Shown here in pieces: positions 1-10,255 of a DNA stretch of 64,000 nucleotides. A model generated the notes under the pieces. The model had not been told where the DNA came from. It saw only the letters and a list, made by a program, of their open reading frames with translations, and ran no database searches. The number at the start of each line of letters is the position of its first letter. The stretch's first letter is position 1. Both the position numbers and the translations under genes were made by a program. The stretch comes from Daucus carota subsp. sativus (taxonomy: Eukaryota > Streptophyta > Magnoliopsida > Apiales > Apiaceae): assembly GCF_001625215.2 (NCBI RefSeq), contig NC_030387.2, forward strand, positions 3,872,501 through 3,936,500, read 5' to 3'.

Positions 1-3000
1 GAAACTCTAACTTTCTCCATTAAAAATGAAACTCATTCTGTCAATGCTGATGTTATGAAAGCATGCTTTAAGATTCCTGAAGATACTGTTTTATCTTTGC
101 CTAGTGATAATCAGTTGGTTAATTTACTTTATGCCATGAATTATGTTTTGCCAACTGATGCCTTAGGTAAAATAGAAAGAAGGGGTCTTAGGAGAGAATG
201 GAGTTATTTATGTGATGCTTTTATTAAGGCATTTTCTGGTAAAATTAGTAATTTCAATGCTCTCACTTCCCAGATTTTACAAATGCTTTACATGTACCTG
301 ACTAATGAATATTACAATTTTGGTGGTTTGATGATCCAAGAAATTGGGGAGAAACTAGGTGATAAAACTGGTAGACCTAGGAATATTTATTATGTCAGAT
401 TTCTTATGATGCTAGCTAAGCATCTCAACAAAAAGCTGGTTATTACTAACAAGGAAGCCAAGCTTCCAAGTTTTGTGCAGGAAAAGAGAGTCTTTAAAGA
501 CCTCTTCAGGATGAATTTGTACCCCTCCTTGGAGGTGGTGTACCTGCCAATAATGGAGGCTGGAAAGCACAAAGAGGTACATGGCTTTCCTACTACTCTT
601 TCTCAACCCTCACCTTCTTTGCTTTCTGCCATCAGGGCTGTTGAAGAGGCCCATCAACAGTCCACACAAGTGGCAAAACCTTCTAAAAACAAGTCCTCTA
701 AACCAACCTCAGATGCCTCCCAAAAGGCACCTGTTGTAAAAACCAAGAAAAATAAACCTGAGGGGAGTGTGATTGGAGGAAGTGAGGGGGAGGGAAAGGG
801 TGATCATCAAAGAAACCCTAAGAATAAGGATGGAGAGGTGAGTGCTAACCAGCCTAGCCACTCTGCAGTCTCCCAAAAGACTGTAGATGTTAATATGGAT
901 TTAAGCACATCCCTAGCAGCATCCTCCCAAAAGGATGTTGTTATTGAAAACAGTCCTCAGCCAAGGACACAGTCAAAAAGGGGGAGGGACACCACTTCTT
1001 CACCTGTTAAAGCCTATGGGAGAAAGAAGAAAAGAAGTGATGAATCAAAGCACTCTGCACACACACAGGAATGTATGCCTGTCATTTCTCAAATTCAGAT
1101 TGATGTGACTCCAATAAATGTGGAGTCACAGCCCCCTTCTTCAGTAAATCCAATTACCCATATTCATGATCTTACTATTTCTACAACTCAAACACAATCC
1201 CCAACCTCTTCTGTGGATGTGGAATTGATCCACACCACACTTGTAAATTCTCCATCTTTAGATTTCATGGAGAAGTCCCCCTCTGAGATTGATCATCATC
1301 ACTTTGATGATTTGTTGGAACTTTCTCTTCCAATTCCTTCTTTTGTGACAGTGTGCTCTGTGGATATACCATTAAAATCAATCACCACAGACTCAACTAT
1401 CACAGCCTCTAAACCTATTTCTTCATTTTCTTCAACTGATCTTCCTCATCAGTTGACAAGTGTTTGTCCTTCAACTGATCTGCTTAACAGCTCTCATCAG
1501 TTGAATGCATCCTCTACTCATGTTTCAACTGATGTCTCTCATCAGTTGACAACTGCTGCTACTTCAATTACTTTATCTTCTTCTACAGCAGTTGATCACA
1601 TGGTAGCACAAACACTTTTAGGATTGAGTGGAGTGAGCTATGGAGTGGAGAGGCAGCCTAGTGAGCTGGCAAAAGGAGAGGGTGTGGAGAGTCTGGCATT
1701 TTCTTCTAGCCAGGAAAAAGGAGAGGATAAGAGTGACCCTTTAGTAAGGGTAAGTGAGGGAGAGGTGAGTTGTGTGGTGAGCCAAGGGGAGCCCTTGATG
1801 CAAGAAAAGAGAGAAATTGAGAGAAATGCAGGTGTCAATGAAGGGTTTAGTGAACAAGAGTTTCAAGCTGATTATAGATCCATATTGGATAGTGTTTCAC
1901 TAGACCCTGAGACTTTTACTCATGGGATGTCTTCCATTCAAGATTTTGCCAGATTGGATAATCAAGCAGCTGAGAGGCACCTCAATCTGATTCACACTAC
2001 ATCTTCTATGCTTAGAGCAAAGGAGGCATTTACAGCTTTGCCTGCCAATGCTGGAGATGATTTTCATTATGATGTTAGTGATGAAGACCTCAATGATGCT
2101 CTTGAGGAATCCCTTGGTGAACAACCTACAACTTCTCTACCTTCATGGCTCTCCATGCAATTTGCCAATGCAGCTGTTGTTAGCATGGAGCTGGAAAGGC
2201 AAGCCTCCACCATTCTTCAATCACAACCTGGAAGCTCATCCTCTTCTCCAGCCATCTCTGCCACCATTGCCAGTCAAGCACTAGACAACCTCAAGCTTCA
2301 CAAATATCAATCTCTCCATTTTCAGAAAGAGATAGAGCATCTCAATTTTCTTATTGGCTCTGTTAAGACTGATCTGACCAAACAAATTGATGAAAAGCTT
2401 CCAGCTCAGGTCAAATCAGCTCTTTCTGCATCTGAGCAAAAACAACTACAATTGGAGAAGCAAGTGGATGCTCTGGAAGGAAATGTCTATATCTTAAACT
2501 CTAGAATGGATGAGATGTTGCAGCATCAAAGAATTCAGACTGGACTTCTTCAACATCTTCTTCTTGCCTCTGGTGTGTCTCTTCCTAGTCCATCTACACT
2601 TGCTGCTAACAAAAAGGGGGAGAAAGAATTACCAACTCCTGCAGAATTGATCAGTCAAATTCCTCCCCCTTTCCACACTGAAAGGGAAAAGCAGAAGATT
2701 GCAAGGATGAAAGAATTGGACTCCATTGCAAAGAGAGTGGCTCAACTGGGCAAGAAATCATCTACATCTTCTACAGCCACCACAGCTCAAATCTCTTTTC
2801 CAACCACAACCACAATTCTCAGGGTAATTACACCTGAGATTGTTATTCCCTCCAAGACAGAAAAGGGTGAGCCATCATTTCTGAATGAGTTCAAGCCAAT
2901 TCTGTTTCCAAACAATTGTGGTTACTCCAGGCCTGGAAAAGACTCAAGCTCAATCTACTTTCCACTAGCCAGGCCTGACAAAAATGAATACAAGCTTTTG

Positions 3001-4158
3001 GGCCAAGAAATCAAAAGTTATAAAGATTGTGCAGATGTGGCCTTAAAGGCTCATTTTGCCATCATCTACAGAGAAGGCCAGAAGCTGTTTATTGGAACTG
3101 GCCATCCTCATTACTCATATGCAAAAGCTGAAGAGGTGGCCAGAGAATGTGAAAAAGAGGAGTTTGAATCCCAACTCTCTTTAAATCAAATAGAGGTGGA
3201 TGAAAGGTTTGCTATTGAGCTGGAAGAGGAGTTGGCAGCTGAGCTTTTAAATGAGGAAAGATTGCCTCTTGAATCTTCTCCAAAGAAAAAGAGAGTCAAA
3301 TCTAAAACTAAGATGCCTGAGGCAGCCAAGAGAAGAGAAGAAGTGCCAGAAAAGCCTATCTCAAAGCCTTCTTCTCCAATCAAGGATACCACAGTAGTAC
3401 ATCCAGATGTCAACTTCCATGATGAGCCAATAATGCCAAAGGAGGAGCCAATTGACTTGGAAGATATTCCAATTCCAGCTTTTCTTGTCCAAGAATCTTC
3501 CAAGCCAAAGAAGAAGGTCAAGTCTGTGGCTAAGAGGATGGCTAACCCTCCTAAACCTCCAAAAGAACCTGAAAATCCTGATGACTATCTGATCATTGCT
3601 AACATTGAAGAAATTTCTGAGTTGGAGCTGGAGCTGGATGATCTTCAAGAAGTAAGAGGAATAGAAGCAACTTCAAAGTTACCTGAAAGATTGGTATTCT
3701 CTTACAAAAACAAGGGTGATGTCATCTGGCCTCTTCACAGAGTTCTGAATTCTGAGGGATTCAGTTCTCTAACAAAAATATATGGATCTATGAAGAGGAC
3801 TGGAGGATTTACACCACCTGCAAAGCAAATGGTACTAAAGAGAATCCTTGAGATCAGGAAGGAATGGAACTCAGATGCTAGTCTACAAAGAAGGCTGAAA
3901 ATTCCCTACACTGGAAAGAAAATTCATCATGAACCTACTCCAGTCATGGAATTTAGGGACAATCAAGGTGTTAGGAGATTTTTCAGACCTAAAGATCAAC
4001 TCAAGGTTGCTAGCTTGAATACTCTGAAGACTCTCCAATCCAAGCTCAACAGACAAGATAGTGATGAAGAATGGTTCTACAGGATCTTTCAGAAGCAGAT
4101 TAATATTCTTGAAGAAAAACTTAAGTCCAGAAGAAGAAGATCTTCTAGGAACAAGTAA
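1..4158 (+). CDS. Long retrotransposon ORF in the env position, function unknown (5' end outside window)
   Basis: The frame is open from base 1, so the ATG at 55 (1367 residues from there) is probably internal. Numbering from that Met: residues 1-190 form a compact, conserved-looking domain; about 195-560 is low-complexity Ser/Thr/Lys-rich linker; about 760-850 is a predicted coiled coil rich in Gln, Leu and Lys. Basic clusters such as SPKKKRVKSK, KPKKKVK and a C-terminal KSRRRRSSRNK look like nuclear-localisation or nucleic-acid-binding patches. I see no signal peptide and no membrane-spanning hydrophobic run, which argues against a true envelope glycoprotein although the ORF occupies the place of the SIRE 'env-like' gene. 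There is no stop or frameshift over 4.1 kb, so the element is fairly young or the ORF is under selection. I do not recognise a catalytic motif. Confidence 0.7.
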   Translation, partial: ETLTFSIKNETHSVNADVMKACFKIPEDTVLSLPSDNQLVNLLYAMNYVLPTDALGKIERRGLRREWSYLCDAFIKAFSGKISNFNALTSQILQMLYMYLTNEYYNFGGLMIQEIGEKLGDKTGRPRNIYYVRFLMMLAKHLNKKLVITNKEAKLPSFVQEKRVFKDLFRMNLYPSLEVVYLPIMEAGKHKEVHGFPTTLSQPSPSLLSAIRAVEEAHQQSTQVAKPSKNKSSKPTSDASQKAPVVKTKKNKPEGSVIGGSEGEGKGDHQRNPKNKDGEVSANQPSHSAVSQKTVDVNMDLSTSLAASSQKDVVIENSPQPRTQSKRGRDTTSSPVKAYGRKKKRSDESKHSAHTQECMPVISQIQIDVTPINVESQPPSSVNPITHIHDLTISTTQTQSPTSSVDVELIHTTLVNSPSLDFMEKSPSEIDHHHFDDLLELSLPIPSFVTVCSVDIPLKSITTDSTITASKPISSFSSTDLPHQLTSVCPSTDLLNSSHQLNASSTHVSTDVSHQLTTAATSITLSSSTAVDHMVAQTLLGLSGVSYGVERQPSELAKGEGVESLAFSSSQEKGEDKSDPLVRVSEGEVSCVVSQGEPLMQEKREIERNAGVNEGFSEQEFQADYRSILDSVSLDPETFTHGMSSIQDFARLDNQAAERHLNLIHTTSSMLRAKEAFTALPANAGDDFHYDVSDEDLNDALEESLGEQPTTSLPSWLSMQFANAAVVSMELERQASTILQSQPGSSSSSPAISATIASQALDNLKLHKYQSLHFQKEIEHLNFLIGSVKTDLTKQIDEKLPAQVKSALSASEQKQLQLEKQVDALEGNVYILNSRMDEMLQHQRIQTGLLQHLLLASGVSLPSPSTLAANKKGEKELPTPAELISQIPPPFHTEREKQKIARMKELDSIAKRVAQLGKKSSTSSTATTAQISFPTTTTILRVITPEIVIPSKTEKGEPSFLNEFKPILFPNNCGYSRPGKDSSSIYFPLARPDKNEYKLLGQEIKSYKDCADVALKAHFAIIYREGQKLFIGTGHPHYSYAKAEEVARECEKEEFESQLSLNQIEVDERFAIELEEELAAELLNEERLPLESSPKKKRVKSKTKMPEAAKRREEVPEKPISKPSSPIKDTTVVHPDVNFHDEPIMPKEEPIDLEDIPIPAFLVQESSKPKKKVKSVAKRMANPPKPPKEPENPDDYLIIANIEEISELELELDDLQEVRGIEATSKLPERLVFSYKNKGDVIWPLHRVLNSEGFSSLTKIYGSMKRTGGFTPPAKQMVLKRILEIRKEWNSDASLQRRLKIPYTGKKIHHEPTPVMEFRDNQGVRRFFRPKDQLKVASLNTLKTLQSKLNRQDSDEEWFYRIFQKQINILEEKLKSRRRRSSRNK

Positions 4159-4301
4159 CTGCTCAGTCTAGAGGAGCATAATCATCTGTAATCTTTTCTA
4201 ACTCTTGTATTTAAATTCTGCATTTTATTTTATTAATGTTTTGTTATCATCAAGTGTAGAATTTATGTCTGCATCTTCTCCAGTCATAAATTGGGGGAGA
4301 T

Positions 4302-5242
4302 TGTTAGGAATCAATAATTTTTGATGATAACATAAACATTTTGTAACATGTCTCACTTAGAATCTTTATCAAATTTCAGTTGTAATTGTTACATTTCTTG
4401 TCTTTGGGAATTATCAACGGATGGGTAGAATAGGATGGCTAATTGTAAATATCCAATGCCATGTAATTTTATCTAAGTGAAGGATATTCAACTGATGAGA
4501 TGTAACTGTTCAACTGATGAAGACTGGATGATGTTTCAACTGATGAAAATCAAGCATTCAACTGAAGACAAAGTGTTCAACGGATGATGCTGAGGAATTC
4601 AACTGATGAGACTGGAACAGCATTCAACTGATGGAGTTTGTAATTCATTCAACTGATGAGCCAGAACTTTCAACTGATGAAGCAAAGAGCAGTTGAAAGT
4701 GACTAGAGCTTAAGTCTGACAAATCACATGGATCGAATTACACTAAAATAGACATGGAAGCCTAATTAGGAAAATAAAGAAGAAGCAGAAACATACTTAT
4801 CTCATGTAGTGCAATCTGGATCAAATCAAGGTGATGGTCAAAGATGAAGACATCTCAGAAAGCATGCATAAGACAAAGTTGTGCAGCATTGTTTTTAGAT
4901 TAGAGTGCATTTTGTAATCTAGCTAAAAGCTTTGTAAAACTTGGAGTATATAACCAAGTTAGTAGCATCAGTTGAACTTGTTCAAATTACTTGAAAGAAA
5001 AATCTGAGAGTTAGAACTTGTTTGAGTGATGAACCAGCAGCTGTGCGAATTGTAAACAATCCACAGATTCTTCTATATAAAATCTCACGGGTGGATCATT
5101 CAATCCACCCGTATTTTTAATACTTGGTGTTTTTCTGTTTACTGTGTTCTTAGTGTATCATTCTTGAATCTTTTAAATTTGTAAAAGATTGTATTCAACC
5201 CCCCCCTTCTACAATCTTTCTCATAGTTGGTGTAAAATAACA
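4302..5242 (+). repeat. 3' LTR, 941 bp
   Basis: The repeat begins TGTTAGGAATC directly after the polypurine tract and ends AAAATAACA, which gives perfect 5-bp inverted ends (TGTTA/TAACA). U3 holds an array of a 12-base word (4487-4680). A TATA-like TATATAA lies at 4947-4953, and a C-run with a T-rich stretch at 5200-5220 is typical of the U5 of this group. An alternative 3' border at 5222 (TTTCTCA) is possible but lacks the matching inverted end. Confidence 0.75.
4487..4680 (+). promoter_or_regulatory. Array of TTCAACTGATGA words in the U3 of the LTR
   Basis: Six exact copies start at 4487, 4509, 4535, 4598, 4648 and 4669. Three one-mismatch copies start at 4557, 4576 and 4623. A partial inverted copy lies at 4690-4697 and a longer inverted one near 4966-4977. 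The array sits about 270-460 bp upstream of the TATA-like box. The core CAACTG (and CAACGG in one copy) fits the plant MYB consensus YAACKG. Repeated U3 boxes that act as MYB-responsive enhancers are known from other plant copia elements (Tto1), so an enhancer role is plausible but inferred. Confidence 0.6.
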
Positions 5243-6177
5243 CCTAGGTAGTTGAGGCGCACCTGAAATTGGATTCTGAAAGAGAAACAGTTTCCATTTC
5301 ATAGTAAATAATCTCGTTAGTTGCTTATTAGTTTGTATAGGTATATATGGTGCTCCTAGAATTTCATGAATAATCCTAGGATGGGTATATACATAGTTCA
5401 AATGGTACATATGATTGATATTATTTTACATTAGGAAAAAGAAGATTATAGTACAAATATATGATTATTAACTTTACATGATTAGTACTCTAACTTTTTG
5501 CATGTAATTCAAGATATTCTTTATCCTAAATATAATTAAACATAATATAGGAGAAGTGAAGAAAGGGTGTAATGCTCTGTTTTGATATTCATACACTCCA
5601 TAAAGTCTAAACTAAAAGATACATTTCAATATTAAAAAATTATTGAACCACCTTATCAAAAGTAATTAAAGACTCCCAGAACTCACTTTCAAACAAATAC
5701 CGAAGTATACAAAAACAATTATCATTATATAAGTTTTTTAATAATACTTATTATTATTAGACAAATTTATATTAATACACAAGATTTATTTCAACCCCGA
5801 CCTTTCACAAAATTGTAATGAAGACCAAGAAGCTAATGATAACACCGACAAATATAAGCTCTCTGGAGAATGAAGCCAATAAGAATAATTTGTCAAAAAG
5901 ATTGATAACAGTTTGTTTTGAGTTAAAGATATATAACTTAAAAACTATGTTAGACTTTTCCATGTTGTAGACCCAAAAACAAGATATTGTCAAAAACAAT
6001 TGTTAACAAATGAGTTTAAAATTAAAGCATTTAACTTAAAAGATGAGATGGCCTTGTATATAGTTTGTAACTATTGACCACCTGCCACTATTATGGGTGC
6101 AACAACTCTAACTATCATTAAACATAATATTCACTTATTAGACTTCTATAATAATTATAATTTACAAAATTCATATA
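5243..6177. other. AT-rich spacer, no gene seen
   Basis: I find no convincing coding exon, repeat end or RNA gene here. The short ORFs are AT-rich and resemble no known protein. Confidence 0.5.
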
Positions 6178-6180
6178 GTG

Positions 6181-7555
6181 ATGGTCTTCACTAGAGGACG
6201 GGTGAAGCTGACTTGCATGTATGAGACGTTTGGGAGAGCTGATCCCGGTCCTGATCTGAGGCGTATTGCTGTTCACACACAGGCCTACTTGTTCTTCGTG
6301 GTAGGCTCTGTTCTTTTTCCTACTACTAGTAGGAATGTGGTGCATCCGCGGTATATCAGGCATCTTCGCACACTGAGCCATGTGCGTTTATGGTCTTGTG
6401 GATCAGCAGTGCTTTCATATTTGTACAGGGGTTTGACTACGGCTGCACACATGGAGTCAAAGAAGATCTCTTGTTACGTCTGGTTGTTGATGTTGTGGTG
6501 TTATAAGAGGTTTGAGATTCGGAGACCGATTCCATATCCTAGCAGGGACAGTTACCCGGTAGCTGAGTTTTGGTCTAGGCCTGACGAGATTGAGTATTTT
6601 GGAGGAGCCAGAATAAGAGCAGGTCCCAATTAAGGGGAAAAAGGGGAAGACGGGGAAGGACGAGCTGAAGGGAAAGGGTAGTAAGGGGAAGACGGGGAAG
6701 GGTAAGGAGAAGGAGGAGGGGAAGGCGAAGGGGAATGGGAAGGGAAAGGGTAAGGGGAAGGAGGATAATAGTGCAAATGAGATCTTGGCGGATGAGCTTA
6801 TTGAGGAGGGTTGGATTGTTGGCGAGAAGAGGAAGCGTGGTAGGCGTGACAATAGGGCGGCGCCTCATCATAGCATGCCACATTACAGAGGTGAGTTTGA
6901 TGGAGTGGCTTCAGATTTAGTGAGTTGGATGCCCTATGCCCATTTTTACGAGACTGAGGATGACTCGGATGGGGATCATGACATTTCTCGTGAGGATTGG
7001 AAGGCACGTTTTGCTGGGCTTGCTAGGGTACCACTTTTATGTTATGACATTGTGGAGTACCAGCATTATGATCGAGTGCTGAGACAGTTTGGGCTGAGAC
7101 AGGGCATCCCACCACCGCCAGTATCCATGACGAAGTATAGGCAGCCTAAGTTATCTTGGAATCCTTACGATTGGCGTGCAGTATGGTTTGCCGAGATTGG
7201 TGAGTGGTCTCGTTTCGTGGAGCACCCTGAGACTGTAGTGGCTCTCCATTCTGACGTAGTGGATGACTCGGGATATATGCACAGGTACGCTGACATTTCT
7301 CGGTTGCGAGTCGAGAAGCCACAGCCAGTGTCGCAGCCTCAGTACTCTACTCGGGAGTTGTTTGATAACTTCCAAGCCTTTCAACTTGTAAGTTTACCTC
7401 CCATTTCATTTGTAGTCAAGTTTGTACGTTTATCTTCCAAAACTTCATGTTTGTTAGTTTTTTCATTGCATTTCATAAAACTGTATGCAGATCCAGAAGG
7501 GTTTGAAATGCATGCAGAGGATGGATTCCACCATACCAGCAGAGTATCATGAGGA
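6181..7555 (+). pseudogene. Broken plant mobile domain (PMD, MAIL/MAIN-like) gene
   Basis: From 6181 the frame encodes a typical PMD core: an arm with LFPTTSRNVVHPRYI, then LWSCGSAVLSYLYRGL and a tryptophan/tyrosine-rich WLLMLWCYKRF. The N-terminal part of the domain is missing. Around 6617-6633 the reading frame is lost (the first frame stops at 6633, and the second has a TAA at 6614). It resumes in the +2 frame with a Lys/Gly repeat (6630-6770), then a second PMD-like block with YDRVLRQFGLRQGIPPPP. A donor (GTAAGT at 7387) and an acceptor before 7491 suggest a further exon that reads on in frame. The sequence then breaks at about 7555 against a FAR1-like fragment in the opposite orientation. 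PMD proteins occur both as host silencing factors and as transposon cargo; the neighbour favours transposon cargo. I call it a pseudogene because of the frameshift and the two truncations. Confidence 0.65.
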
Positions 7556-8071
7556 ATTACAAACATACATTCGACCATATATGGATTTATCTTTGACACG
7601 TTTTTGTGTGTTTTGTATCTTAATTGCAAAACCATGCTTTAAAGCATACACCCTAAACAAATTCTCCTCGGCTTGTAAATTAGGAAATTTTTGATTCAAA
7701 TAGGGAAAAGTAATAGACTCATCTCCATCAACAATATTATCACCACTATCATACAAATTACCACTACTTTCATGCATACTACCTCTATTCTCATACAACT
7801 TTTCTTCTTCATCTAATTGTTCACTAACAAATAACTCCTCACCATCGCTATCAACATTGACATACTCAATATTATCTCTATCATTACCACATTTAACATA
7901 ACCATCATGTACATCAACATTCTTGATTTTTTTCAAATTTTTTCTACCTTCAAATCTTGCAAACATTTTATTTATTACAACACAACAAATAATGAACAAC
8001 ACACTACTACAAATTAAGCTTACCAAAGAGAAAGATGGAAGTTGGATGAGATTCTTGCCACAAAACACCAC
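7547..8071 (-). pseudogene. N-terminal fragment of a FAR1/MULE-type transposase
   Basis: On the minus strand the ORF reads from 8071, but the first 35 residues are hydrophobic and look like leader or intron. The Met at 7966 (MFARFEGRKN) is the likelier start. An acidic stretch follows, then a FAR1-type DNA-binding start: LQAEENLFRVYALKHGFAIK and GRMYVCN. In FAR1/FHY3 and MULE transposases this is the C2H2/WRKY-GCM1-like DNA-binding region. It stops at about 7555, so the rest of the zinc-binding domain and the whole DDE transposase domain are absent. It lies about 190 bp inside a Mutator-like terminus (8356), as expected if it is the 5' end of that element's own transposase gene. Confidence 0.65.
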
Positions 8072-8149
8072 AAATCAGCTCTACACTTTCTAAATTTTGT
8101 GCAACACAAGTTGTGATGATCGCCTAGGTTAAAAAAAGAGCAAACGTAT

Positions 8150-8356
8150 TCTTTCTGTGTTATCCTCGTATATTACGCGGATACACCTATGTGTCCGCGT
8201 AAAAAAATGCGGAAGCCGCACCATCCGCGGAAAATTTTTCAGCGGATACTTAAAAAAAATACTTTTGTCCCAGCCGTTGGATCGTTGATCCAACGACGGG
8301 GACACAGTATGTTAATTAAACATTCCCTGACAATCACTTGTCAGGGAACGGGACCC
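8150..8356 (+). mobile_element. Right terminus of a Mutator-like element, same family as 62325-63570
   Basis: The end reads TTGTCAGGGAACGGGACCC. It carries the same internal landmarks as the complete element at 62.3-63.6 kb: repeated CCGCGGA/CGCGGAT words, a hairpin around the GTTGGATC/GATCCAAC dyad (about 8272-8300) and a second hairpin with arms TTCCCTGACAA/TTGTCAGGGAA. I found no matching left terminus upstream, so the element is truncated. The most likely break is near 7555, where the FAR1-like frame is cut. Confidence 0.7.
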
Positions 8357-8820
8357 TTCTATTATTCCATGATGTTATTTCTCTTATGTAATGTATTGTT
8401 CTGTATTAACGTATCAAAACTTGCTACTTCGGAATGCTAGCTTTGCTTTTGGTCTGCTCAGCAGATTCAGAATTCGGTATTTATCATATAAACGTGGTGC
8501 CGTGTGTTTCACAATTGATTTTTTTTAACCACAAGACCAGAAAAAAAACGTCATTATTAAACTTCTAGAATTTAAAATGCCCTGCAAGACGGGCATAAAT
8601 ACTATTATACATATTGATGCTCTTACCAAAACTTCTAATAACAATGTCATGGGTATCAGTTCACCAGGATGAGTACTCAAAAATTAAAGATCAATCAAAT
8701 CTTGAAATACTTAGAAATCAGACTATCATGAGGGAAAATCGAAGAAAATATTTATGATTTTCAGCACGTAACCAAGTAGAACTGATTCTGAGTTCCACAC
8801 CATTGATTAAACGAGATATT
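8357..8820. other. Spacer without recognised gene
   Basis: AT-rich sequence between the MULE terminus and the next MITE. I see no coding or repeat feature. Confidence 0.4.
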
Positions 8821-9114
8821 GGCCGTGTTTGGAAGTTAGCGGTTTGGGAAAAAATTAGAGGTTTGGGTTGAGTTAGATGTTTGACCATTTAAATCCGCTA
8901 ATGATAGTGTTTGATAGTTAGCGGATTGAGATAGAGGTTTGGGCTCAAAAAGCTAATTTTCAAAAAGCTATTTTGAGGAGCTTTTTGAGTTAGCGGTTTT
9001 GGTAATGAAACAGCTATTTACCAAACAGTTTTACACGAAACCGCTAATTCAATCTGCTAATCAAAACATCTAATTCAATCCGCTAAAAGCTAACCGCTAA
9101 TTCCCAAACAGGTC
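8821..9114. mobile_element. Small MITE with GTTAGCGG-type inverted ends
   Basis: It starts GGCCGTGTTTGGAAGTTAGC and ends GCTAATTCCCAAACAGGTC, which are imperfect inverted ends flanked by a 3-bp ATT direct repeat (8818-8820 and 9115-9117). TAGCGG and CCGCTA words recur through both arms. A 3-bp duplication and a GGSC-TGTTTGG end suggest a PIF/Harbinger relative, but the duplication is not the canonical TWA, so the class is tentative. Confidence 0.55.
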
Positions 9115-9147
9115 ATTATTTTCCTTTCTCATTGATGTGGTCAGCAG

Positions 9148-9472
9148 TAGAGATGCACAAAAGATCTGTTCGGGCCAGATCCAGACCGGGCCAAAAAAAT
9201 CCGGATTTTTTTATAACCAGATCGGGCCGGGTTTTTTTAAAAATCGGGCCGGGCCGGGCTGTTCCAAAAATACTAGGCCTGGTTTAGTTATAAAAAGCCC
9301 GGATTTTTCAAAAATCCGGATAAAATCCGGATTTTTTTGAAAATACTAGGCATGTTTTAGGCCCTCGGACCGGGCCGGCCCTGACCGGGTTTTTTTCGGA
9401 TCGGGTTTTTCAGATTTTTTTCCAGATCGGATCGGATCGGATTTCGGATTTCAGATTTTTTGAACATCTCTA
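9148..9472. mobile_element. hAT-type MITE, 325 bp
   Basis: The ends are TAGAGATGCACAAAA and the reverse complement of TTTTTTGAACATCTCTA, flanked by an exact 8-bp duplication GTCAGCAG (9140-9147 and 9473-9480). An 8-bp duplication with TAG-type ends is diagnostic of hAT. The body has no coding capacity and consists of degenerate copies of GGATTTTT, CCGGAT and GGGCCGGG in both orientations. Confidence 0.8.
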
Positions 9473-9745
9473 GTCAGCAGCTTATATTAGAATTCTATGC
9501 ATACGGTGGATGTAAGCAGATTAGGTATAGCAATGTCTATATCTTTTGGAAGTGGCGCTTTGATGCCTTGTAGGAATGCACTTATGCACAAGTTTAATAG
9601 ATTTCGACTTGGAAACTAACTCACAGGATGTCACCCACATTACCTAGCACAAATAAATTAATCGTAAAATAACCTAACTAAAAGGCTCGACACCCACCCA
9701 AACAGCTCTCGCTTCATCACCTGCTTCTCTTGGGCATCTAAGAAT

Positions 9746-10255
9746 TAGACCCGGCAATTCGTTCGGGGACAGTGTACTTTCGTGTCGTGTATTTTTTCGT
9801 ATCAGTGTACTCAAACATCAAACACAAAACCGACCTGTTTAGTGTTCGTGTATTTTTGTGTCGTGTACATCCGTTTTCGTGTCATGTTTCGTGTAAAATC
9901 GAATTTAAATATAAATATATAAATTAATGTAAATATTAGATTTATTGGCAAAAAAAATACAAAATTATATGAAACATATATATATATTTAAATCATTTAT
10001 ACTTACAATATTATAAACTATGCATATCTTAAAAGAAAATATACATATATTTATTATAAATATACATATTTATAATTAGATATTAATATTTATTTATAAA
10101 ATTATATTTATTTCGTGTATCTCGTGTCGTGTACCTAAAAGATAAACACAAAACCGACACGACGCGTACTTTGTATTCATGTATTTTCAGTGTCGTGTAT
10201 TCAAAATACAAACACAAACACTAGATTTTTGTGTCGTATGAAAAATGTCGGGTGT
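9746..10255. mobile_element. Probable degenerate hAT-like element made of GTGTCGTGTA words
   Basis: The stretch starts near TAGACCCGGCAATTCG and ends near TAATGACACACCTA, both hAT-like. Both flanks are filled with GTGTCGTGTA / TTTTGTGTCGTG and AAACACAAAACCGAC, around an AT-rich centre (9895-10110). I found no clean 8-bp duplication, so borders and class are inferred from similarity of design to the hAT elements at 9148, 23676 and 34069. Confidence 0.45.

Larger units (their letters stand above)
1..5242 (+). mobile_element. 3' part of a Ty1/copia (SIRE-like) LTR retrotransposon
   Basis: The window opens inside the element. It contains a long ORF, a short untranslated stretch, a polypurine tract (GGGGGAGA at 4293-4300) and a terminal repeat that starts TGTTA and ends TAACA. 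A long extra ORF between pol and the 3' LTR, with a polypurine tract of this kind, is known from the SIRE/Maximus lineage of plant copia elements, hence the assignment. gag, pol and the 5' LTR would lie upstream of the window, so the target-site duplication cannot be checked here. The lineage is inferred from layout, not from reverse transcriptase. Confidence 0.75.

Noticed and set aside
3186..3648. Minus-strand frames opposite the retrotransposon ORF
   Set aside because: Antisense shadows of a long coding frame.
6143..6151. TTCTATAAT as left target duplication partner of TTCTATTAT at 8357
   Set aside because: One mismatch and no MULE terminus next to it; most likely chance in AT-rich DNA.
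6457..6883. Minus-strand frames rich in Pro, Phe and Leu opposite the Lys/Gly repeat
   Set aside because: They are the antisense of a purine-rich repeat in the PMD pseudogene.
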